Assembly (NCBI RefSeq): GCF_016772415.1
Contig: NZ_JAGSGD010000001.1
Coordinates: 2,815,501 to 2,879,500 of the forward strand
Reading direction: 5' to 3'
DNA from: Phenylobacterium glaciei
GTDB taxonomy: Bacteria; Pseudomonadota; Alphaproteobacteria; Caulobacterales; Caulobacteraceae
DNA: 64,000 nt
Shown here: piece by piece, positions 30,599-38,189 of the stretch
Layout: every line of letters starts with the position of its first letter
How positions within the stretch are numbered: position 1 is the first letter of the stretch
The notes under the pieces: model-generated
Databases searched by the model: none
What the model was told of the DNA's origin: nothing
What the model saw: only the letters and a program-made list of their open reading frames with translations
Translations under genes and position numbers: made by a program

Positions 30599-30625
30599 CC
30601 TCCCTCCCCGAGGTGGGGAGGGAGG
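30599..30625. terminator. Strong bidirectional hairpin after aatA
   Basis: CCTCCCTCCCC (30599-30609) and GGGGAGGGAGG (30615-30625) are perfect 11 bp inverted repeats around a 5-base loop, in the 42 bp between convergent stops. No T-run follows, so termination may be inefficient or rely on stem strength. CCCTCCC-type hairpins of this kind are common between convergent genes in high-GC alphaproteobacteria. Confidence 0.55.
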
Positions 30626-30631
30626 CGCGCC

Positions 30632-30868
30632 TCAGTGCTTCTCGCGCCAGGCGGCCTTGGCGGCGTCCTTGGTCATGTTGAGCTGGACCTTGTCGTCGGC
30701 GATCTGCTCGACCCAGGTGAGCGGTATCAGGTGGTGCTTGAGGCCCGAGCCGAGGTCCATCTTGGACAGCTCGATATCCGTTCCCAGCACGTGATCGACC
30801 TTGCCGACGTGGCCGCCGTCGGAGCCGACGACTTCCATGTGTTCGCGAATGTCTGACGTCTGGATCAT
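30632..30868 (-). CDS. DUF2171 (PRC-barrel-like) protein
   Basis: Small soluble protein of 78 residues: IQTSDIREHMEVVGSDGGHVGKVDHV then a short beta-barrel and PLTWVEQIADDKVQLNMTKD. This matches DUF2171, a PRC-barrel-like family common in proteobacteria. The ATG has AGGAGA four bases away, an excellent site, so an upstream extension is unlikely. It stands alone, convergent with aatA. The role is unknown; related proteins are often stress-induced. Confidence 0.8.
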   Translation of the reverse strand: MIQTSDIREHMEVVGSDGGHVGKVDHVLGTDIELSKMDLGSGLKHHLIPLTWVEQIADDKVQLNMTKDAAKAAWREKH

Positions 30869-30991
30869 GTTCGTCTCCTCGTGGATGGTGTGAGGGTCAA
30901 ACACCCGAGGCCACGGCCAAGTTTCTCCGGCTGTCCAAAGTTTCATGTCCGGGAAGGTGCGCGCGGACGCGAGGAAAGCTAGGCTGGCCCC

Positions 30992-31879
30992 ATGATCAAA
31001 CTCGCCGCCGCCCTCTCCGCCCTGCTCCTGCTGGGCGCCGCCGGAACCGCCCAGGCGGCCATCGACGCCAGGCTGGCGCCCGACAGCGTGACCCTCACCG
31101 ACAATGGCCGAACGGTGCTGGTCTACCGGACCCGCACCAGCGACCCCGCCGAGCCCGGCCGCCTGAACTACGTCCATCCGCTCTATGCCCCGGACGGTAC
31201 GGTGCTCACCGAGGACCGCCCTGCAGACCACCCAGCGAATCGCGGCCTGTTCTGGAGCTGGCACCAGGTGCGGATCGGCGAAGAGGTGGTGGCCGACGGC
31301 TGGTTCATGAAGGGCCTGACCTTCTTCGTGCGCGGCACGAAGTTCCAGGGCCAGCCGGACGGGTCAGGCGTGCTGACCCTCGACGTCGACTGGATCGTCA
31401 ATTCGAAGCCCGAGCTGATCTATGTGGCCCGCGAGGTGACCAAGGTCACGATCCGTCCGGCTGCGACCACCGGCCAGCGGATCGAGTTCGACACCACCAT
31501 CACCGCCCGCGTGCCGGGCCTCTCGCTGGGCGGCAGCGACGACGCCAAGGGCTATGGCGGCTTTTCCATGCGCCTTGTCCAGCCCGACCGCCTGAGCTTC
31601 GCCTCGCGCGGCGAGGCCGTAACGCCGGCCGTCGAGGCCGTGGCCGCCGGCCCGGCGATGGGCTTTGCCTGGCCTGTCGCCAACGCCTATCCGGCCTGGG
31701 CCGTCGGTCTGGCCTGCAAGGCCCAGGGTCAGCCGATCACACGCTGGATCCTGCGCCGCGAGCTCTCCATGCAGAACTGCGTCTTCCCGGGCCGCGCGCC
31801 CTACGCCATCCCCATCGAGCGGCCTCTGCACCTGGAATCTACGGTGGTCATCCAGCCCCGGGAGTCGGCGGCGCGATGA
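30992..31879 (+). CDS. PmoA-like (DUF6807) exported protein
   Basis: Secreted protein of 295 residues with signal peptide (KLAAALSALLLLGAAGTAQAA). The core NYVHPLYAPDGTVLTED..ADHPANRGLFWSWHQVRIG and the mainly beta character match the DUF6807/'methane oxygenase PmoA' family, whose name is historical and does not imply methane oxidation. In the canonical family the histidine-rich DHPHHRG loop is conserved; here it reads DHPANRG. The stop overlaps the next start (ATGA). Confidence 0.68.
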   Translation: MIKLAAALSALLLLGAAGTAQAAIDARLAPDSVTLTDNGRTVLVYRTRTSDPAEPGRLNYVHPLYAPDGTVLTEDRPADHPANRGLFWSWHQVRIGEEVVADGWFMKGLTFFVRGTKFQGQPDGSGVLTLDVDWIVNSKPELIYVAREVTKVTIRPAATTGQRIEFDTTITARVPGLSLGGSDDAKGYGGFSMRLVQPDRLSFASRGEAVTPAVEAVAAGPAMGFAWPVANAYPAWAVGLACKAQGQPITRWILRRELSMQNCVFPGRAPYAIPIERPLHLESTVVIQPRESAAR

Positions 31880-32052
31880 ACGACATCGTCAACTTCAACA
31901 AGGCCAAGAAGGCCCGCGTCAAGCAGGACGCCAAGTCCCAGGCCGCCACCAACCGCGCCAAGTTCGGGCGCACCAAGGGCGAGAAGGCGGTGGAGAAGGC
32001 CGAGGCGGCGAAGGTCGTGAGGCTGTTGGATGGGGCGAAGCGCGAGGTGTAG
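31876..32052 (+). CDS. DUF4169 family small basic protein
   Basis: A 58-residue Lys/Ala-rich helical protein, MNDIVNFNKAKKARVKQ..., with NRAKFGRTKGEKAVEKAEA in the middle and RLLDGAKRE at the end, matching DUF4169, a small alphaproteobacterial family of unknown function. The ATG overlaps the stop of the preceding gene by 4 bp. DUF4169 genes often neighbour the RHH_4 protein family; here such a gene is 1.8 kb away on the same strand. Confidence 0.8.
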   Translation: MNDIVNFNKAKKARVKQDAKSQAATNRAKFGRTKGEKAVEKAEAAKVVRLLDGAKREV

Positions 32053-32077
32053 CGCGGCCTCCCCCTTCTGCCCTTGA

Positions 32078-32204
32078 TCGTCATGGCCGGGCTTGTCCCG
32101 GCCACCCATGATCTCCGTGGACCAGCAAGTATCTTCGGCAGTCGCCGCGCGACCTGCGGCGAGTCGGAGATCATGGGTCCCCGGGACAAGCCCGGGGATG
32201 ACGA
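32078..32204. repeat. Intergenic palindromic repeat, type II, copy B
   Basis: A 127 bp element with terminal arms TCGTCATGGCCGGGCTTGTCCC and its imperfect complement GGGACAAGCCCGGGGATGACGA. An inner pair of arms, CCATGATCTCCG and CGGAGATCATGG, lies next to them. It separates the DUF4169 gene from the first Coq4 gene. The same plan occurs at 37106 and 43816. Confidence 0.75.
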
Positions 32205-32212
32205 CGGTTCGG

Positions 32213-32938
32213 TTAGGCCGCGGCCATCTGCGGCGCGAAGGCGCGCAGGATCTGGCGGTAGGTGTCGGGCGGGCTGATCCCCAGGCGCTGGCGGGCGCTC
32301 TCCAACGGCTCGGCGAACAGCCGCTCATAGTCCTCGCCCGGCAGCCAGGCGGCGCGGCGGCCGGCCAGGTAGGCGCGCCACACGGCGGCGAAGAACGGCA
32401 GGTCCGGGCGGGTCTTCTTGCCCGACCGCGCCACATGGAGGGCGATGAAGGCCAGGCCCAGGCTGCCGGTCTGGGCGTAGGAGAAGGCCACCACGCACCC
32501 CTCCCCCAGCCCGTCGGTCCCGTAGCCAGTCAGCACATGCCAGACGTCATGGGTGTCACGGTTGCGGCGGCCGTACCAGGCGTGGGGATGCTTGTACTGC
32601 GGCTGGCCCAAGGCGGCGCGCTCGCTGGCGTCGGCCAGACCCGCGGCGGAGATGTTGTTGCGGGTGATGAAGTCGCGATAGGCCGCGCCCACCGTGCCGG
32701 GTGCGAAGCCCCGCAGCCAGGCGTCGTCGCCGAACCGCTCGCACAGTTCCACGCGCTCATAGGCCATGCGCCCGCCCTGGGGCGTGGTCAGCAGGCGGGC
32801 ATAGCCAGGCGGCGGCTTGCCCGAGCCCAGGGCGCGGGTGATCTCGAACACATGCTTGGTGTCGCCGGTTTCGCGCAGGCGCTTCAGCGCCGCCATCGCC
32901 TCGCCAAGTCCGCGCTTGGGCTCTTCCATGGCCTTCAT
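32213..32938 (-). CDS. Coq4-like ubiquinone biosynthesis protein (paralogue 1)
   Basis: Coq4-family protein of 241 residues. In eukaryotes Coq4 binds the ubiquinone-synthesis complex and has been shown to act in ring C1 decarboxylation/hydroxylation. The family metal-binding motif HDxxH-x11-E is intact: HDVWHVLTGYGTDGLGE. The surrounding segments LLTTPQGGRMAYER, APGTVGAAYRDFI and LPGEDYERLFAEPLESARQRLG are shared with the neighbouring paralogue. It lies 52 bp downstream of that paralogue on the same strand, so it is probably in the same operon. Whether it serves ubiquinone synthesis or another pathway is unknown. Confidence 0.8.
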   Translation of the reverse strand: MKAMEEPKRGLGEAMAALKRLRETGDTKHVFEITRALGSGKPPPGYARLLTTPQGGRMAYERVELCERFGDDAWLRGFAPGTVGAAYRDFITRNNISAAGLADASERAALGQPQYKHPHAWYGRRNRDTHDVWHVLTGYGTDGLGEGCVVAFSYAQTGSLGLAFIALHVARSGKKTRPDLPFFAAVWRAYLAGRRAAWLPGEDYERLFAEPLESARQRLGISPPDTYRQILRAFAPQMAAA

Positions 32939-32990
32939 CCCTGTCTTTCGAAAAGGATGCGCCAGCCCCTCAGCTACGGCAAGAGCTGGG

Positions 32991-33761
32991 TTAGGCGGCG
33001 ATGGCCAGCTGGTCGGGGCTCCAGTCGCGGGCCTCTTGCGGGATGGCGATGTAGCGGGTCGCGGACGTGATGTTCAGACGCTTGCGGGCGGACTCGAGCG
33101 GCTCGTTGAGCAGGCGCTCATAGTCCTCGCCCAGCAGGAAGGCGGCGGCCTTGCCGCGCTTGTAACCCTGCCAGATCGCCTTGGCGTAGGGCTGACCGGC
33201 GCCACGGGTGCGGACGGCCGCACCCAGCCCGATGAGCGCCCAGCCGAGGCCGCCGGTCTGAGCGAAGGAGAAGGCCACCAGGCATGCCTCGCCCAGGCCG
33301 TCGCGGTGATAGCCCGAAAGGATATGCCAGATATCGTGCACGTCGCGGGTGCGGCGACCCATCCAGGCATAGGGGTGCTGCAGGTCGACGCCGCCCTTGT
33401 CGCCCTCGCGGCTGATCTCGGCCAGGCCCTCGGCCGACAGCTGCTCGGAGCGGATGAAGTCGCGATAGGCGGCGCCGACAGTGCCCGGCGCGAAGGCGTC
33501 CAGCCAGGCGTCGTCCATCAGCTTGTCGGCCAGTTCCGGCCGCTCATAGGCGATGCGCCCGCCCTGCGGCGTGGTCAGCAGCTTCAGATAACAGTCCCGG
33601 GTCGACGTGCCGTTCAGGGCCCGCATGATCTCGAACACCTGGTCGGTGGCCTCCTTGTCGTTCAGCAGGCGCCCCAGCGCCTTGAACGCCGCGCGCCATT
33701 GCAGGGCGGGCTTGGGCATCGGCTGGGTGGAGTAACGCACATCGACAACGGCGGTGGTCAT
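32991..33761 (-). CDS. Coq4-like ubiquinone biosynthesis protein (paralogue 2)
   Basis: Second Coq4-family protein, 256 residues, with the intact motif HDIWHILSGYHRDGLGE and the same flanking blocks (LLTTPQGGRIAYERPEL, FAPGTVGAAYRDFIRSE, LLGEDYERLLNEPLESARKRLN). It clearly arose by duplication with the gene downstream. The ATG at 33761 follows AAGG by eight bases; an in-frame ATG at 33782 lacks a site. A perfect inverted repeat lies 35-50 bp upstream of the start and is likely the operator of the pair. Confidence 0.82.
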   Translation of the reverse strand: MTTAVVDVRYSTQPMPKPALQWRAAFKALGRLLNDKEATDQVFEIMRALNGTSTRDCYLKLLTTPQGGRIAYERPELADKLMDDAWLDAFAPGTVGAAYRDFIRSEQLSAEGLAEISREGDKGGVDLQHPYAWMGRRTRDVHDIWHILSGYHRDGLGEACLVAFSFAQTGGLGWALIGLGAAVRTRGAGQPYAKAIWQGYKRGKAAAFLLGEDYERLLNEPLESARKRLNITSATRYIAIPQEARDWSPDQLAIAA

Positions 33762-33795
33762 GGGAGGGACCTTTCGAACCATGTTCGGATTAAAG

Positions 33796-33811
33796 ATGAC
33801 GCTGGCGTCAT
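33796..33811. promoter_or_regulatory. Perfect palindromic operator upstream of the Coq4 pair
   Basis: ATGACGC-TG-GCGTCAT is a 16 bp inverted repeat with perfect 7 bp arms and a 2-base spacer, in the 137 bp between divergent Coq4 (minus strand, start 33761) and RHH (plus strand, start 33899) genes. TGACNN...NNGTCA palindromes of this size are typical TetR-family operators. No TetR gene is adjacent, so the regulator would act in trans. Confidence 0.6.
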
Positions 33812-33898
33812 TTTTTGGCAAGCCCTCTTTTTTCGACGGCGTGCACCAGGCCAAAGACTGTTGCATCGTCGACGTTCGGCCTGAGACTAAGGGTGCAA

Positions 33899-34108
33899 AT
33901 GCCCAGATTGCGTAAACGCTCGATCCTGCTCGCCGGCCACGCCACATCCATGGCGCTGGAACCCGAGTTCTGGGCGGTTCTGGAGGAGATGGCCCAGCAG
34001 CAGGCGCTGAGCCTGGCCGGGCTGATCGCCCGCCTCGACGAGACCCGCGGCGAACGGCCGCTGGCCTCGGCCTGCCGCGTGGCGGCGCTGACCTTCGCGC
34101 GTAGCTAG
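33899..34108 (+). CDS. Ribbon-helix-helix protein (RHH_4 family)
   Basis: A 69-residue Arc-like DNA-binding protein. The beta-strand RKRSILLAGHATSMALEPEFWAVL followed by helices EEMAQQQALSLAGLIARLDETRG matches the RHH_4 domain, found as single small proteins in alphaproteobacteria. It may act as a dimeric repressor; its target is unknown. The ATG at 33899 follows AAGGG. It is transcribed divergently from the Coq4 pair and could share the palindromic control region. Confidence 0.82.
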   Translation: MPRLRKRSILLAGHATSMALEPEFWAVLEEMAQQQALSLAGLIARLDETRGERPLASACRVAALTFARS

Positions 34109-34116
34109 AACCACAA

Positions 34117-34229
34117 CTGTCATCCCGGAAAGCGCGTCAGCGCTTGTCCGGGCCCCATATGCGCGGGGCGTGCAGGGCGGATCGGTGTCTCTGGGTCCCG
34201 GTCTTCGCTGCGCGAAACCGGGATGACAG
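34117..34229. repeat. Intergenic palindromic repeat, type I, copy C
   Basis: A 113 bp element with the same perfect 12 bp ends as copy A: CTGTCATCCCGG (34117-34128) and CCGGGATGACAG (34218-34229). An internal part reads TGTCCGGGCCCCATATGCGC and TCTGGGTCCCGGTCTTCGC. It lies between the convergent RHH gene and the small membrane-protein pair. Confidence 0.75.
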
Positions 34230-34235
34230 CAGAGG

Positions 34236-34451
34236 CTATTTCGGCATCGGGATCGGCGCGTTGGGGAGCTTTGGCCCCTCCGGCATTGGCGGCGCCTTGG
34301 GCATGGTCAGGTGGATGTCGACGTCCTTGGTGAGCGACGGCGCGGCTTGGCGACCTGCGTACACAAAGTACGCGATCACGGCGACGGCCACGATCAGCCC
34401 CCCTACAAGGAAAGCCAGCCATGGACCGCTGCCGTTTGAGCCTTGGGCCAC
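34236..34451 (-). CDS. Small single-pass membrane protein, paralogue of its upstream neighbour
   Basis: A 71-residue protein with GTG start (34449-34451), one base after the stop of the upstream gene. A short polar N-terminus (AQGSNGSGP) is followed by one helix, WLAFLVGGLIVAVAVIAYFVYAG, then DVDIHLTMPKAPPMPEGPKLPNAP, a Pro/Lys-rich tail. Both parts align with the neighbouring protein, so the two arose by tandem duplication. No family name is known to me. Confidence 0.65.
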   Translation of the reverse strand: MAQGSNGSGPWLAFLVGGLIVAVAVIAYFVYAGRQAAPSLTKDVDIHLTMPKAPPMPEGPKLPNAPIPMPK

Positions 34452-34452
34452 G

Positions 34453-34632
34453 TCAGCCGGCCGGCTTGGGAGCCGAGATGTCAGGCGCCTTGATGTTGAC
34501 GTCCAGGCTCTTGGACTGGCCGAAGCCGCCGCCCGAATACATGATGAAGGCGATCACCGCGACGACGACCAGCAGGCCTCCGACGATGAAGGCCAGGACA
34601 GGGGTCGCACCATTTCCAGAGTTCTCAGCCAT
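34453..34632 (-). CDS. Small single-pass membrane protein, first of a tandem pair
   Basis: A 59-residue protein: polar start AENSGNGATP, one helix VLAFIVGGLLVVVAVIAFIMYSGG, then SLDVNIKAPDISAPKPAG. It shares the G-N-G-x-x-P-x-LAF-x-VGGL pattern and the D-V-x-I-x-x-P ending with the next gene. The ATG at 34632 follows GGAGG. Orientation is probably N-in, C-out, with the tail in the periplasm, but this is inferred from hydrophobicity only. Confidence 0.7.
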   Translation of the reverse strand: MAENSGNGATPVLAFIVGGLLVVVAVIAFIMYSGGGFGQSKSLDVNIKAPDISAPKPAG

Positions 34633-34751
34633 TTCAGCCTCCCAGTTTCAAAGTCGGGAAGACAACGAACCCAGCTCGGCGCGGTTCCCTGGCGCGAGAT
34701 CGCCATCCCTCGCCCCTTAAGTCGGCCGCCCGATGTGCTACATATGTTCCA

Positions 34752-37094
34752 ATGTCGTCCTATGACTCGTTTGAAGACTTCCCCGCCCCCGCTCCGCGGA
34801 TCAGCGATCTCGCGCGTGTGCATGGCCCCGACTATCTGGCGGGGCTGAACACCGAGCAGCGAGCCGCTGTCGAGGCCACCGAGGGCCCGGTCCTGGTGCT
34901 GGCCGGCGCGGGCACCGGCAAGACCCGGGTGCTGACCACGCGGCTGGCCCACATCCTGGCCACCGGCCGGGCCAAACCGTGGGAACTGCTGGTGGTGACC
35001 TTCACCAACAAGGCGGCGCGGGAGATGCGCGAGCGGATCACCGCCATCATCGGGCCTCAGGCCGAGGGCCTGCGCTGGCTGGGCACCTTCCACTCCGTGG
35101 CCGCCCAGGTGCTGCGCCGCCACGCCGAGCTGGTGGGGCTGAAGTCCAACTTCACCATTCTCGACACCGACGACCAGGAACGCCTGATCAAGCAGGTGCT
35201 GGAGGTGGAGAACGTCGACGCCAAGCGCTGGACGCCCAAGACCCTGGCCGGGCTGATCGACCACTGGAAGAACCGCGGCTGGACGCCGGACCGCCTGCCC
35301 GCCAACGAGGGCCGCGAGTTCGCCGCCGGCAAGGGCCAGGCCCTGTACCGCCTCTACCAGGAGCGTCTGCGGGTGCTGAACGCCTGCGACTTCGGCGACC
35401 TGCTTCTGCACAACCTGACCATCTTCATGAGCCAACCTGAGGTGCTGGCCGAGTTCCACCGCCGGTTCCGCTACATCCTGGTGGACGAGTACCAGGACAC
35501 CAACGTCGCCCAGTACCTGTGGCTGCGCCTGCTGGGCCAGGCCAGCCAGAATGTCTGCTGCGTCGGCGACGACGACCAGTCGATCTATGGCTGGCGCGGC
35601 GCCGAGGTGGACAACATCCTGCGCTTCGAGCGCGATTTCCCGGGCGCCACCGTGGTGCGGCTGGAGCGCAACTACCGCTCCACCAGCCATATCCTGGCCG
35701 CCGCCTCGGGCCTGATCAGCGCCAACAAGGGCCGGCTGGGCAAGACCCTGTGGACCGAGCAGAACGGCGGCGAGAAGGTCATCGTGCGGGGGGTCTGGGA
35801 CGGCGAGGCCGAGAGCCGGCTGATCGCCGACGAGATCGAGCGCGCCAAGAAGGGCTCCACGGATAAGGACCCGCGCAAGTACCGCGACATGGCCATCCTG
35901 GTGCGGGCCTCCTTCCAGATGCGCGCCTTCGAGGAGCGGTTCGTCCTGCTCTCCATCCCCTACACGGTGGTGGGCGGGCCGCGCTTCTTCGAGCGCGCCG
36001 AGATCCGCGACGCCCATGCCTATCTGCGGCTGATCCAGTCGCCGGACGACGACCTGGCCTTCGAGCGTATCGTCAACACCCCCAAGCGCGGGATCGGCGA
36101 CACCACGGTCCAGAAGCTGTTGCAGATCGCCCGGCTGAGCGGCGTGCCGGTGATGACGGCGGCCCGCGAGGTGGTGCTGACCGATGAACTGGCGGCGCGC
36201 ACGCGCACGGCGCTCGCCAACTTCATCCGCGACCTCGACCGTTGGCGCGGCCAGGCCGAGACTCTGCACCACGCCCGGCTGACCGAGCAGGTGCTGGAGG
36301 AGAGCGGCTATACCGATGCGCTCCGCCTGGACAAGACGCCGACGGCTCAGACCCGGCTGGAGAACCTGAAGGAGCTCGTCCAGTCGATGGGCAATTTCGA
36401 CACCCTCCAGGCCTATCTGGAGCACGTCTCCCTGGTGATGGACATGGATCGCGGGCCCCAGGCCGACGCCGTGCAGATCATGACCCTGCACGCCGCCAAG
36501 GGCCTGGAGTTCCCCCTGGTCTTCCTGCCGGGCTGGGAGGAAGGCGTCTTCCCGTCCCAGCGCAGCATGGACGAGAGCGGCGAGAAGGGCCTCGAGGAGG
36601 AACGCCGCCTGGGCTACGTCGGCATCACCCGGGCCCGGGAAGAGGCGCGCATCTCCTTCGTCGCCAACCGCATGGTCTATGGCCGCTGGACAAGTCAGCT
36701 CCCCAGCCGCTTCGTCGACGAACTGCCCCTGGCCAATGTCGAGGCCTCGTCGGAGACCGGCTACTACGGCGGCGGCCCCGGCATGCAACAGCAGCACGGC
36801 AGCAGCTGGGACGCCACGCCCGCCTTCGGCTCCGGCTACGACTCCCCCGGCTGGCAGCGCGCCCAGGCTCGCGGCTATCAGGGCAGCCATCCGGGCCGGC
36901 AGCAGGTCATCCAGGGCGAGGGCCGGCTGGTGGCCGAAAGCTCGGCGGCCAGCGACTTCAAGCGCGGCGACCGCGTCTTCCACCAGAAGTTCGGCTACGG
37001 CCAGGTGAAGGGCGTCGACGGCAACAAGCTCACCGTCGCCTTCGAAAAGGCCGGCGACAAGAAGGTGATCGACAGCTTCGTGGAGAAGGGGTGA
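34752..37094 (+). CDS. uvrD: ATP-dependent DNA helicase UvrD/PcrA
   Basis: Superfamily 1A 3'-5' helicase of 780 residues for nucleotide excision and mismatch repair and for clearing protein-DNA complexes. Motifs in order: GLNTEQRAAVEAT (Q), GAGTGKTRVLTTRL (I), GTFHSVAAQVLRRH, LVDEYQDTN (II), VGDDDQSIYGWRGAEV (III), LERNYRST (IV), TLHAAKGLEFPLVFLPGWEEGVFP (V) and EEERRLGYVGITRARE (VI). The C-terminus carries a tudor-like tail (GDRVFHQKFGYGQVKGVDGNKL) after a Gly/Gln-rich linker, as in PcrA/UvrD. It ends 11 bp before an intergenic repeat. Confidence 0.96.
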   Translation: MSSYDSFEDFPAPAPRISDLARVHGPDYLAGLNTEQRAAVEATEGPVLVLAGAGTGKTRVLTTRLAHILATGRAKPWELLVVTFTNKAAREMRERITAIIGPQAEGLRWLGTFHSVAAQVLRRHAELVGLKSNFTILDTDDQERLIKQVLEVENVDAKRWTPKTLAGLIDHWKNRGWTPDRLPANEGREFAAGKGQALYRLYQERLRVLNACDFGDLLLHNLTIFMSQPEVLAEFHRRFRYILVDEYQDTNVAQYLWLRLLGQASQNVCCVGDDDQSIYGWRGAEVDNILRFERDFPGATVVRLERNYRSTSHILAAASGLISANKGRLGKTLWTEQNGGEKVIVRGVWDGEAESRLIADEIERAKKGSTDKDPRKYRDMAILVRASFQMRAFEERFVLLSIPYTVVGGPRFFERAEIRDAHAYLRLIQSPDDDLAFERIVNTPKRGIGDTTVQKLLQIARLSGVPVMTAAREVVLTDELAARTRTALANFIRDLDRWRGQAETLHHARLTEQVLEESGYTDALRLDKTPTAQTRLENLKELVQSMGNFDTLQAYLEHVSLVMDMDRGPQADAVQIMTLHAAKGLEFPLVFLPGWEEGVFPSQRSMDESGEKGLEEERRLGYVGITRAREEARISFVANRMVYGRWTSQLPSRFVDELPLANVEASSETGYYGGGPGMQQQHGSSWDATPAFGSGYDSPGWQRAQARGYQGSHPGRQQVIQGEGRLVAESSAASDFKRGDRVFHQKFGYGQVKGVDGNKLTVAFEKAGDKKVIDSFVEKG

Positions 37095-37105
37095 GACCTG
37101 AGACT

Positions 37106-37224
37106 CGTCATCCTCGGGCTTGTCCCGAGGATCCATGATCTCCGAGATTCCGAAGAGGGCGCGGACGTCGCCGCCGAGTTCCCACTGCGCCGCGGTGTTT
37201 ATGGATCCTCGGGACAAGCCCGAG
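37106..37224. repeat. Intergenic palindromic repeat, type II, copy D (left part, interrupted by IS)
   Basis: Left arm CGTCATCCTCGGGCTTGTCC (37106-37125), inner CCATGATCTCCG, core, then the right arm GGATCCTCGGGACAAGCCCGAG ending at 37224. The missing end GATGACG lies 1.1 kb away at 38358-38364, on the far side of the IS110 element. Joined, they restore the full complement of the left arm. Compared with copies B and E, the right-hand inner arm has decayed (TTTATGG). Confidence 0.8.
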
Positions 37225-37242
37225 CAACTGTGTTGGGTCTGG

Positions 37243-38184
37243 TCAAGCGTTCTGTGGATTTTGGAAGGGCCTTTGATGCTTTAGGGCGGCGTTGAGGGCG
37301 ACGAGGAGCTTTCTGGCGATGGCGACGATGGCGAGCTTGGGGGCCTTTCCAGCAGCCTTCATGGCCTCGAAGATGTCCTTCCAGGGCCCGCGTCTGATGG
37401 CGGCCAAGGCGGCCATGTAGAGGGCGTCCCTGACGCGCTTTCGACCACCCTGGACATGCCGGCGTCCCCGCATCAGGCCGGAGTCGCGGGCGATGGGCGC
37501 TAGGCCCGCCAGGGCCGCGATGGCCCGGCGGTCGACCTGGCCCAGTTCCGGCAGGCAGCTCAGCAGCACCGAGCATGCGACCGGGCCGATGCCGGGGGCC
37601 GAGCGCAGGATGGCCTGCTGGCGGTCCAGGTCCGGGCTGGAGGCGATCAGGGCCTGCATGCGCTTGTCGAGCTGGGCGATCTGGTCGTCCAGCACCGACA
37701 GGACAGCCCCGATGCTGTCGATCAGGTCTGGATCTGGCCGGCCCTTCAGCCGGATGCGCTCGGCCTTGCGCATCTCCACCAGCTGGTCGCGGCGGGCGGT
37801 GAGGCCCTGCAGGGCCAGGCGGGCGGGATCGGCTGACGGGGTAGGGACCAGCGGCAAGGTCGCGCCGTAGAGCGCCAGCATCCGGGCGTCCACGGCGTCG
37901 GTCTTGGCCAGCAGGCCCATGGAGCGGGCGAAGTCCCGAGCCCGCCCAGGGTTGGCGCGATGGAAGCTCACCCCTGCGGTCTCCAGGGCGCGAAGCAGGG
38001 CCTGGTCCCAGGGGGCGGTGGCCTCCAGCACCACGAAGGCTTCCAGCGTGAGGGCCCAGTCGACCAGCCGGGCGATGCCAGCCGGGTCGTTGGAGAAATC
38101 CCGCACCCGGCCGGCCGGGTGCGCATAGGCGTCCAGACGCTTGCCGGAGACGTCGATCCCCAGCGTCGTTTGAGGTAAGGTCAT
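37243..38184 (-). CDS. IS110-family DEDD transposase (bridge-RNA-guided recombinase)
   Basis: 313-residue transposase with an N-terminal RuvC-like DEDD domain and C-terminal Transposase_20 domain. Putative catalytic acids are Asp11 (GIDVSGK), Glu54 (VVLEATAPW), Asp96 and Asp99 (KTDAVDARML), in spacing close to IS621 (D11, E60, D102, D105). The C-terminal serine nucleophile is Ser235 in LAPIARDSGLMRGRRHVQGG. Helix-hairpin SAPGIGPVACSVLL is also typical. All key residues are intact, so the element may be active. It catalyses insertion and excision guided by an RNA from its own 5' end. Confidence 0.95.
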   Translation of the reverse strand: MTLPQTTLGIDVSGKRLDAYAHPAGRVRDFSNDPAGIARLVDWALTLEAFVVLEATAPWDQALLRALETAGVSFHRANPGRARDFARSMGLLAKTDAVDARMLALYGATLPLVPTPSADPARLALQGLTARRDQLVEMRKAERIRLKGRPDPDLIDSIGAVLSVLDDQIAQLDKRMQALIASSPDLDRQQAILRSAPGIGPVACSVLLSCLPELGQVDRRAIAALAGLAPIARDSGLMRGRRHVQGGRKRVRDALYMAALAAIRRGPWKDIFEAMKAAGKAPKLAIVAIARKLLVALNAALKHQRPFQNPQNA

Positions 38185-38189
38185 GGTCC

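Noticed and set aside
34554..37217. 887-codon minus-strand frame opposite uvrD
   Set aside because: Antisense to a helicase with all motifs intact. The frame also runs through the intergenic repeat, so it is an artefact of high GC.
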